This document shows positions 48,522 through 55,986 of a stretch of 64,000 bases of DNA, one piece after another (position 1 is the first letter of the stretch; every line of letters begins with the position of its first letter). This stretch comes from an uncultured Tissierellia bacterium (GTDB taxonomy: Bacteria > Bacillota > Clostridia > Tissierellales > Peptoniphilaceae), in assembly GCA_947253765.1 (NCBI GenBank), contig CAMYAK010000003.1:1-64000 (forward strand). The letters run 5' to 3'. Position numbers and translations under genes: made by a program. The notes beneath the pieces are model-generated. The model was not told the origin of the DNA. It ran no database searches and was given only the letters and a program-made list of their open reading frames with translations.

Positions 48522-50084
48522 CTAATTAGTTCCACTTGTAAGATTAAACGGCTTTTCCGGGTTTATCCTCATGGATATCTTCTTCAAGATAAAGCCCAGA
48601 ACCAGGGTAAGGAAGAGATAAATACAGGCGGCTATAAAATAAGCCTGGAAGGTTTTTAGAGTAGATCCCGCAACACCCTTAGTCACGAAAAATAGCTCGG
48701 TTACCGAGATTACATTGAGGACTGAGGTGTCCTTAACATTGACAATAAGCTCATTTCCTATTGATGGGAAAATCGCTGTAAGGGCCTGGGGCATTACAAT
48801 TTTGAACATTGTCTGGGCATGGGTCAGACCTATTGCCTTGGCAGCCTCTATCTGGCCTTCATCAACGGACTCAATGCCTCCCCTTATTGTCTCGGATAGG
48901 TATGCCCCTGTATTGATTGACACTATGAGCAGGGCAGCGAAAATAGCATTCATATCTATATTGAAGAACATCTTGGATCCATAATATATGATCATGGCCT
49001 GGACCATCATCGGAGTCCCCCTGAATACTTCAACATATATTTTTAAAATCGCCTTAATTATGTTTAAGAAGAAATCTTTCGGACTTTCAAAAATTTTCCC
49101 TGAAGGAATGGTTCTGAGGAGCTGGACTACCAGACCTATTATTAAGCCGAAGGCTGTGGCGAATGCTGATATAAACAGAGTTATCAAGGTTCCTCTAAAG
49201 AACATGGGTCCGTATTCCGACCAGATCTTTTGAACATCCTGCATAAAGCCTGCTTGGTTCTCTTCATCCTTGGCCGTAAGCAGGACCATCCTCTGCATGG
49301 CATCCTGTCTCTCTTCTTCGCCAATCTCCGCCATGGCCTTGTTGATCTCGTCTTTGATCGGATCGCCCTTCCTGACTCCGACAGCTATTGATGTGTCTTC
49401 CTCAGACGCCTTAAATCCCTTTCCCTCGTCAAAAACCACAAATGCAAGATCGGGGTTTGCGGCAACAGCAGACATGGCCCCCGGCCTTTCTGAAACATAG
49501 CCATCTATCTTCCCTGTGGTCAGGGCCGTTATCATGGTTGGGAAGTTGTCCAGGGCGGTCTGCTTATCCACACCCTTGATTTGATCTATCACATCGTAGT
49601 GGAAGGTGTTAAGCTGACCGGTTATCTTGGCTCCTGAAAAATCCTCAAGGCTCTTTGCGCCTGCATACTTTCCGTCTTTTTTCACAACCATAACCAAGTC
49701 AGAAGTATAGTAGGAGTCTGTGAAATCAATGGTCTTCTTTCTCTCCTCTGTAGGACTCATGCCCGCTATTATGGCGTCGATCTTTCCTGAAACCAGAGCC
49801 GGCGGAAGACCGTCCCAGTCAATCTTTACGATTTCCAGTTCCCTGCCTGTTTTCTTTGCCAGCTGTTCTGCCATCCAAACATCGTAGCCGTTAGCATACT
49901 CACCCTTGCTGTTTGATACGGGGACCGCTCCGTTATCTACAGAAGGCTGAGACCAGTTGAATGGGGAGTAATTGACCTCCATCCCTATCCTCAATTTTCC
50001 CTGGGCCTGTACATCTTCTCCAAAGATTGACAGAAGTAGGAGGATTCCCAATGCAAGTCCAAATAATTTAAATATTCTTTTCAT
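48522..50084 (-). CDS. Amino acid ABC transporter binding protein-permease fusion
   Basis: 520-residue fusion: signal peptide (about 1-27), a periplasmic-type SBP_bac_3 domain (about 30-270, LRIGMEVNYSPFNW and VSGKIDAIIAGMSPTEER, the second noted as KIDAIIAGMSPT), and a GlnP-type permease (about 290-510) with the EAA loop EAAKAIGLTHAQTMFKIVMPQ (core EAAKAIGL). Such fusions place the binding domain at the membrane and occur in Firmicutes. Likely substrates are glutamine, cystine or similar polar amino acids. GGAGA precedes the ATG; first gene of the unit. Confidence 0.93.
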   Translation of the reverse strand: MKRIFKLFGLALGILLLLSIFGEDVQAQGKLRIGMEVNYSPFNWSQPSVDNGAVPVSNSKGEYANGYDVWMAEQLAKKTGRELEIVKIDWDGLPPALVSGKIDAIIAGMSPTEERKKTIDFTDSYYTSDLVMVVKKDGKYAGAKSLEDFSGAKITGQLNTFHYDVIDQIKGVDKQTALDNFPTMITALTTGKIDGYVSERPGAMSAVAANPDLAFVVFDEGKGFKASEEDTSIAVGVRKGDPIKDEINKAMAEIGEEERQDAMQRMVLLTAKDEENQAGFMQDVQKIWSEYGPMFFRGTLITLFISAFATAFGLIIGLVVQLLRTIPSGKIFESPKDFFLNIIKAILKIYVEVFRGTPMMVQAMIIYYGSKMFFNIDMNAIFAALLIVSINTGAYLSETIRGGIESVDEGQIEAAKAIGLTHAQTMFKIVMPQALTAIFPSIGNELIVNVKDTSVLNVISVTELFFVTKGVAGSTLKTFQAYFIAACIYLFLTLVLGFILKKISMRINPEKPFNLTSGTN

Positions 50085-50182
50085 GCTTTTTCTCCAAGTC
50101 TTCTTCTATTATCTGACAATTCTAAAATAAAAAATCTGATCCTAATATTATATTATCTTAACCCAAAATTAGGAGCTGATGA

Positions 50183-50188
50183 TATAAT
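50183..50188 (+). promoter_or_regulatory. Extended -10 promoter of fbp
   Basis: TGATATAAT, with perfect TATAAT at 50183-50188 preceded by TGn, about 50 bp before the fbp ATG. A minus-strand TATAAT for the divergent amino acid transporter lies close by (about 50147-50152). Confidence 0.55.
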
Positions 50189-50238
50189 TATCTGAGAAAT
50201 CTTTTTCCCAATGCATATTACAGATAAAGGAGTTTACA

Positions 50239-52197
50239 ATGTCCCAATCTCTAACTTTGGAATTGCTGTCAAAAAAGTTTCCCAATAAGAAAGCTGCAGC
50301 CGGCGAGATAATCCGGCTTAAAACCATTATGGCCATGCCAAAGGGGACCGAGTATTTTTTCTCCGATATACATGGCGAGGACAAGGCCTTTCTCCATATG
50401 CTGAGGTCGGCTTCAGGAAATATTCGCAGGAAGGTCCGAGATGTCTATAAGACCCGTTTATCTGAGGACAGGCAGAACGAGCTTGCCTCCATCATCTATG
50501 ATCCCCAATACCAGCTTGAAAAGATGAAGCCCTTCCTGGAAGATGAGCGCTGGGTCAAATCCACAATACTTTCTTTAGTAGAAATCGCCCGTTTTATCGC
50601 ATCAAAATATACTAGGGAGGACGTCAGGAGCAAGATGCCGGAACGATATTCCGACTCCCTTTCAGAACTCTTCTACACAAATGACGGTGAAATTGACCGC
50701 CGTCTATATTACTATGCAATCATAGAGGGGATTTTGCAGGAAAAGGCTCAGAGGGACTTCATAGAAGAGCTTTGCTACATGATCCAAAAGATCTGCGTAA
50801 ACCACATACATATAATAGGCGACATATTTGATAGGGGGCCTGCTGCCCATAAAATCATGGAAGAACTGATAAAGTTCGGCAAACAGGTCGATATCCAATG
50901 GGGCAACCACGATGTTGTTTGGATGGGGGCCGCCCTTGGCAACGAGGTGTGCATGATGTCGGTCCTGAGAAACGCCATCCGATACAACACCTTTGACTGC
51001 CTTGAAGATGGCTACGGTATCCACCTCAGGGCCTTGAATAATTTTGCAATGGAGGTTTATGGAGATGACCCCTGTGACCTCTTTATGCCCAAGATTTATG
51101 ATGAAAATATCTATGATGTTGTCGATGTCGGTCAAGCCGCAAAAATGCATAAAGCATGTGCTGTCCTTGAATTCAAGCTCGAAGGACAGCTATATGAGCG
51201 TCACCCGGAATATGGCCTGGATGATAGGATTGTCCTCAAAAATGTCGATTGGAAGACAATGGAATACATTGCCGACGGCAAGAGGTATCCTCTAAAAGAC
51301 AAAAACTTCCCCACTATAGATCCCGATGACCCGCTTAAGCTGTCGGACCAGGAAGAAGAGCTCCTGCGTGGAATTAAGGCTTCATTCACCCATTCGGAAA
51401 GGCTCCAAAGGCACAACACCTTCCTGTTTACTAACGGAAATTCCTACCTGACCTACAACGGCAACCTCCTTTTCCACGGCTGCCTGCCATTAAAAGAGGA
51501 CGGATCTTTCGAAGGAATCAACTTTAACGGCCGACTTATGGTAGGAAAAGAGCTGATGGATTATCTGGATTATACGGTAACCCAGGCCTACTATGCTCCC
51601 AAAGGCAGCATGAAGAAAAAAGAGGCCGTCGACTTTCTCTGGTACCTATGGTGCGGTCCAAAGAGTCCTATGTTCGGCAAGGACAAGATGGCAACTTTTG
51701 AAAGATATTTTGTGGATGACAAGGACCTTAAAAAAGAAAATCAAAACCCCTATTTCAAGCTTTCAAGGGAAGAAGAAGTTTGTAACAAGATTCTCGAGGA
51801 GTTCGGCTTGAGCACCCACCACGGCCACATAATTAACGGCCATATGCCCGTGAGTTTGAAGAAGGGCGATAAACCGGTCAGGGCCAACGGCAAGCTGTTT
51901 GTTATTGATGGAGGCATTGCCAAGCCCTATCAGGAAAAGACCGGGATAGCCGGATATACCCTGATTTTCAACTCCCACCACCTGGCCTTGGCCATGCATA
52001 CAGACTACAATGCCCTGTCTAATGACTTGGAGACCTATACTCCACAGGTTGAGACCGTTGACCGCTATGGCAAGAGGGTTTTAATAGCCGATACTGACCT
52101 GGGAAAGAAATTCAAAGACAAGATAACTGTCCTTCACACACTAATGGATGCCTATACCGACGGCATAATCAAGGAAACAATCGTAACTGAAATGTAG
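50239..52197 (+). CDS. fbp: Fructose-1,6-bisphosphatase class III
   Basis: Gluconeogenic phosphatase of 652 residues, the Firmicute metallophosphoesterase type. Metal-binding motifs are FSDIHGE near 42, GDIFDRGP near 192, and WGNHD near 216; later NGHMPV and a His-rich end domain close the site. Length is normal for class III. Together with ppdK it shows capacity for gluconeogenesis. AAAGGAG precedes the ATG and a perfect terminator follows. Confidence 0.96.
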   Translation: MSQSLTLELLSKKFPNKKAAAGEIIRLKTIMAMPKGTEYFFSDIHGEDKAFLHMLRSASGNIRRKVRDVYKTRLSEDRQNELASIIYDPQYQLEKMKPFLEDERWVKSTILSLVEIARFIASKYTREDVRSKMPERYSDSLSELFYTNDGEIDRRLYYYAIIEGILQEKAQRDFIEELCYMIQKICVNHIHIIGDIFDRGPAAHKIMEELIKFGKQVDIQWGNHDVVWMGAALGNEVCMMSVLRNAIRYNTFDCLEDGYGIHLRALNNFAMEVYGDDPCDLFMPKIYDENIYDVVDVGQAAKMHKACAVLEFKLEGQLYERHPEYGLDDRIVLKNVDWKTMEYIADGKRYPLKDKNFPTIDPDDPLKLSDQEEELLRGIKASFTHSERLQRHNTFLFTNGNSYLTYNGNLLFHGCLPLKEDGSFEGINFNGRLMVGKELMDYLDYTVTQAYYAPKGSMKKKEAVDFLWYLWCGPKSPMFGKDKMATFERYFVDDKDLKKENQNPYFKLSREEEVCNKILEEFGLSTHHGHIINGHMPVSLKKGDKPVRANGKLFVIDGGIAKPYQEKTGIAGYTLIFNSHHLALAMHTDYNALSNDLETYTPQVETVDRYGKRVLIADTDLGKKFKDKITVLHTLMDAYTDGIIKETIVTEM

Positions 52198-52236
52198 AAA
52201 AAAGCAGGAGAAGTTAACTTCTCCTGCTTTTAAAAA
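52198..52236. terminator. Bidirectional terminator between fbp and tadA
   Basis: Perfect stem AAAAGCAGGAGAAGTT/AACTTCTCCTGCTTTT (52200-52231) with essentially no free loop in the centre, flanked by A and T runs. It overlaps the 3' end of tadA. Confidence 0.9.
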
Positions 52237-52642
52237 ACTCTTTTAACATTTTTGCCGCCTCTTCAGACCTGACCCCGCCCATAACCGGGAAATGGTGGAT
52301 TTTTTTCGGATCAGATGTCAGGTCAAAGGCCGAGCCGCAAGCCCCTCTTTCCGGATCGGGTGCGGCAAATACAAGCCGGCCTATTCTTGCGTTTATCAGG
52401 GCCCCTGCGCACATGCAGCAGGGTTCCAGGCTCACATACATAGTAAAGTCGTTTAAATACCTTCCCTGATCCTTTGAGGCTTTTTCCAAAGCCAGGATCT
52501 CAGCGTGGGCAAGTCCGTTTTTCAACTCTTCAACCCGGTTTCCTGAAGCATAAAGCTCAACCCCCTTTTTTACCATGACACATCCCACAGGAACTTCTCC
52601 CCTTTCGCCTGCCTTGACAGCCTCTTCCAAGGCTCTTTTCAT
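52214..52642 (-). CDS. tadA: tRNA adenosine(34) deaminase, start uncertain
   Basis: Zinc deaminase that converts A34 to inosine in tRNA(Arg). Seen: GERGEVPVGCVMV, catalytic Glu with zinc His in AHAEILAL, and PCCMCAGALI with two zinc Cys. The core from ATG 52642 (MKRALEEA) is given as the minimum. TadA proteins normally have about 8 residues before this Met; they are found as ATG TCA ATA at 52669, but an 8-bp tandem duplication then shifts the frame. The open frame instead runs up to an ATG at 52795, giving a 51-residue basic N-terminal extension unlike TadA. The real start may be either. Confidence 0.85.
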   Translation of the reverse strand: MKRALEEAVKAGERGEVPVGCVMVKKGVELYASGNRVEELKNGLAHAEILALEKASKDQGRYLNDFTMYVSLEPCCMCAGALINARIGRLVFAAPDPERGACGSAFDLTSDPKKIHHFPVMGGVRSEEAAKMLKEFFKSRRS

Positions 52643-52798
52643 ATAGAAAGAGTCGATTATTGACCTATTGACATATTGGCAAGGTCTCAGTTTCTTTTTG
52701 CCTTTTGGTCCCCATTCCATTTTTTTAATAAGGAAGTCTGAATTCAGCTTTTTAAATTTTTCAATTTTATTAAATATTCCTAGATTGAATCCCATGGC

Positions 52799-54073
52799 TT
52801 ATATACTTTCGCCCGTTCCTTCTCTGCCCGGTGTTGTGTCCGCTTTTTTCAAGAAAACATAACCCAGGATGAAAAATAGGGACAGGGCTGCAACAGCCAA
52901 GTTTATTGAACCGCCCGCATACTTGATTACGGCTATCAATAAGGATCCGAAGAAGGAGGCTCCCTTGGCAAAAATATCATAAAGACCGAAGTACTGGCCT
53001 GAGCTTTCCGCCGGGATTATCCTGCTGTAGTATGACCTTGACAGGGCTTGGATGGCGCCCTGGAACATCCCGACGCCAAATGCCATTATTCCGAACTGCC
53101 ATAAGGTTGTCAGGGTAAAGGCGTAAAGGCATACGGCAAGATAACCGAAAATGCAGATGTATAAGAGTTTTACGGTTTCAACTGTCTTTGAGAGTTTTGA
53201 GAATATAAGTGAAAAGGCGAAGGCCACAACCTGGGTTCCAAGTAAGAAAACCACCTGGCCTATTACGTCCAGACCCAAGTCAGTTCCTATATTAATGGCA
53301 TTGTTTATTATCGTGCCCACTCCGTCTATGTATAGGAAAAATGAGACCAGAAAGAGGAAGACCTTCTTGTCTTTCTTGGCAATATGCTTAAGCGTATCCC
53401 AGAGCCTTAAAAGGCTTCCCTTTACCGTGTCCCCGCCATCCTCTTCGTAATATATTTGCTTATAATTTTTCAGCAGCGGGATGCTCACCGCAAACCACCA
53501 TATCGCCGTGACCGAGCAACCTATAATCCTTGCGGTCCTGCTGTCTATTATGTGCCACATATAGTCGGCAGCATAGGCAACAAGTGCGATCAAAAAAGGC
53601 AGGCAGGATCCTATGTAGCCCCAGGCATAGCCGTGTGATGAAACCGTGTCGCTTCTTTCCGGAGTGGTTACATCGGTAAGCATGGAGTCGTAGAAAACAA
53701 GCGATGCCGAATATGCAAGCCTTGCCACCATGGCTATTACCAGGAAAACCATAGCGTTTTCTGAAAAACCTGTCAATATGCAGCCTATTGCGCCTATAGC
53801 AAGCGATGTTGTGAAAATCGGCTTCTTCCAGCCCTTGTTGTCGGTCATGGAGCCTAAAATCGGGCCCATTATTGCACTTATCAATGTTGCAATGGCAACC
53901 GCCATAGCCCAGCTGCCTGTGGCCTTGTCCATTGACATGGCTGAACTTCCGTTAATGGCTAAATCCTTAAACCAAATTGGTATCAGGGATACAGTTATCA
54001 TGGTGAAGGCTGAATTTGCCACGTCATAGAGGACCCATGATTTTTCAAGCTTGTTCATAGAATTCTGCTTCAT
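52799..54073 (-). CDS. MFS transporter, UMF1/Atg22-like
   Basis: 424-residue transporter with about twelve hydrophobic segments. The N-terminal WVLYDVANSAF is the UMF1-family signature, followed by FYDSMLTDVTTPERSDTVSS (core FYDSMLTDV) and YYSRIIPAESSGQYFGLYD (core IIPAESSGQYFGLYD). Substrate unknown; eukaryotic relatives efflux amino acids from the vacuole. AGGAGA precedes ATG 54073, which overlaps the previous gene by 29 bp. Confidence 0.88.
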   Translation of the reverse strand: MKQNSMNKLEKSWVLYDVANSAFTMITVSLIPIWFKDLAINGSSAMSMDKATGSWAMAVAIATLISAIMGPILGSMTDNKGWKKPIFTTSLAIGAIGCILTGFSENAMVFLVIAMVARLAYSASLVFYDSMLTDVTTPERSDTVSSHGYAWGYIGSCLPFLIALVAYAADYMWHIIDSRTARIIGCSVTAIWWFAVSIPLLKNYKQIYYEEDGGDTVKGSLLRLWDTLKHIAKKDKKVFLFLVSFFLYIDGVGTIINNAINIGTDLGLDVIGQVVFLLGTQVVAFAFSLIFSKLSKTVETVKLLYICIFGYLAVCLYAFTLTTLWQFGIMAFGVGMFQGAIQALSRSYYSRIIPAESSGQYFGLYDIFAKGASFFGSLLIAVIKYAGGSINLAVAALSLFFILGYVFLKKADTTPGREGTGESI

Positions 54074-54941
54074 AAAGATCTCCTTCCGGCTTGCACTCCA
54101 TCTCCTCAGCTAAACTTAATACCGGTATTTCCCTGTAGTTTGGCCACTTATCCATACAATTGTCAAAATATGGGACCAGGTCAAGGCCTTTTGATAAGTA
54201 AAGTTTGAAATTTTTATATAAATCCTGATAACAGCTCAGTGCAATCTTCCTGATCTTATCCAGCCTCAAATTTGAATCCTTGGCCCCATCCAACTCTTCA
54301 TCATCACAGAGCAGGTCATTGTAATGAACACTCGGCTTATACTTTCTTAAAATGTCGGTTAATATTTTTCTCTTCCAGGGGCTTTCTATGGAAAATAGGT
54401 TCAGGGCAGTCCTCTGGCCCTTCATGCACTTGTATATTGTTTTGGCCGGGAGTTTGTAAAACATAGATATTATTCTTGCATCTATTTTATCAGGCTCCAT
54501 GAGATAGGCCCGGGGATATATTGAGGGCCGGTCCACTCCATTCCGCCTCATCAAGTGGGCATCATACTGGCTTTCAATGAGGTTGTGGGAAATATCGGAC
54601 ACCTCTTTTTTCCTCTCTATGTAACTATGGCATGATGAGTCCAAAGTGTAATGGCTTAAAAATCCGAGAACATAGGCCAGGAATTCTTCGTTATTGGCCT
54701 GACCGGCAAGCATGGTGGTCTTTACATCGCTGAAAATTTCTTTTCCCGGAATGGTGTGCATTCCCATGCCCTTCTTAAAAACCTTACCTCCTCCTCTAAA
54801 AAAACTGTAAAACAGGAGGTCCGGTCCTTGGACCCCATAGTTATATAAATTTTTATGCTTTTTTACAATCCTGTAATCCTCGCCGTCCAGGCATTTTAAG
54901 CACTCCTGTCCGAACTGGAAATGGGCATATGCGGCAGGCAT
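54045..54941 (-). CDS. Zinc-dependent phospholipase C-like protein
   Basis: 298-residue all-helical protein of the zinc-dependent phospholipase C/S1-P1 nuclease-like family (Zn_dep_PLPC). Seen: the N-terminal AYAHFQFGQECL, GPDLLFYSFF, FLSHYTLDSSCHSYI with metal-type His residues, and ISHNLIESQYDAHL. No signal peptide is evident, so a cytoplasmic place is likely. Its substrate is unknown. It starts just after gpsA and overlaps the MFS gene. Confidence 0.82.
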   Translation of the reverse strand: MPAAYAHFQFGQECLKCLDGEDYRIVKKHKNLYNYGVQGPDLLFYSFFRGGGKVFKKGMGMHTIPGKEIFSDVKTTMLAGQANNEEFLAYVLGFLSHYTLDSSCHSYIERKKEVSDISHNLIESQYDAHLMRRNGVDRPSIYPRAYLMEPDKIDARIISMFYKLPAKTIYKCMKGQRTALNLFSIESPWKRKILTDILRKYKPSVHYNDLLCDDEELDGAKDSNLRLDKIRKIALSCYQDLYKNFKLYLSKGLDLVPYFDNCMDKWPNYREIPVLSLAEEMECKPEGDLYEAEFYEQA

Positions 54942-54945
54942 AAAT

Positions 54946-55977
54946 TCACCTCGCTTCTTTCTTGGGAGTCCTGGTCATTAGGCCCGTCACAGCCTCCCTG
55001 ACCGAGCTCCTACCTTTTATAACCTCTTGAACAATGTCTACAATGGGCATGTCAACCCCATATTTTTCCTTCAGCTTCATGGCTGCCGGCAAAGCGTTTA
55101 TCCCCTCAACAACCTGGCCAACCTCAGTTAGGGCCTCCTTAGTGCTTTTCCCTTGCCCCAGAAGATATCCGGCCTTGTGATTTCTTGATAATGTGGATGT
55201 GGCAGTCACTATGAGGTCTCCAATTCCGGCCAGGCCGTAAAAGCTTGATTCCGGACAACCCATTGCCAGGCCAAGGCGCTTGATCTCTGCCATACCCCTT
55301 GTTATCAATGTGGCCCTGGCATTGTCACCCAGGCCCAGGCCGTCACTGGCTCCGGCGGCTAAGGCCATGATGTTTTTCATGGCTCCGCAAAGCTCCACTC
55401 CAAGAGGGTCATCACTTGTATATATTCTCATGCTCGGGCCCATTAATTCCTTTTGGACCAGGTCGCAGGCCTTCCTGTCTTTTGAAGCTGCCACCATGCC
55501 GCATGGGAGGCCCATAGCCACCTCCTCTGCATGGGTAGGCCCTGACAAGGCGACATATGAATATTTTTTTCCGGATTTTTTCAGCTCATCCCGGATCAGA
55601 TCGGTCATGACCATTAGGCTGTCTTTTTCTATGCCTTTTGCCACCGAAACAATTACGGGCCTGTCCTGTTTTCCGGAAACATCAGGATCTTTATCAAAGG
55701 CAAACCTGACCTTCTCGGCAGTCTCCCTTATGGTGATCGAAGGTACTGCAAATATAATGATGTCCTTTTTGCTTATTGCTTTTGAAATATCGGGTTGAAA
55801 TTCAATCCCCGAAGGAAAGAGTACGGCCGATAAATTTTTGTGGCAGCCTCTTTTCTCGATTTCCTCAAGACCCTCTTTTCTATGGGACCAGAGGCAAACA
55901 TGATTTCCTTGACGCCTGAAGAGAATGGCTAGGGCACTTCCCCATGTTCCCGCTCCCAATATAGCTAAAGATGACAT
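54946..55977 (-). CDS. gpsA: NAD(P)H-dependent glycerol-3-phosphate dehydrogenase
   Basis: Makes sn-glycerol 3-phosphate from dihydroxyacetone phosphate for phospholipid synthesis. 343 residues: nucleotide-binding LGAGTWGSALA near 8, VSVAKGIE, the catalytic Lys region ELCGAMKNIMALAAG and the substrate motif GDLIVTATSTLSRN. AGGGAGG-like site before the ATG, 10 bp after uvrA. der and plsY, common neighbours, are absent. Confidence 0.97.
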   Translation of the reverse strand: MSSLAILGAGTWGSALAILFRRQGNHVCLWSHRKEGLEEIEKRGCHKNLSAVLFPSGIEFQPDISKAISKKDIIIFAVPSITIRETAEKVRFAFDKDPDVSGKQDRPVIVSVAKGIEKDSLMVMTDLIRDELKKSGKKYSYVALSGPTHAEEVAMGLPCGMVAASKDRKACDLVQKELMGPSMRIYTSDDPLGVELCGAMKNIMALAAGASDGLGLGDNARATLITRGMAEIKRLGLAMGCPESSFYGLAGIGDLIVTATSTLSRNHKAGYLLGQGKSTKEALTEVGQVVEGINALPAAMKLKEKYGVDMPIVDIVQEVIKGRSSVREAVTGLMTRTPKKEAR

Positions 55978-55986
55978 AATACCCTC

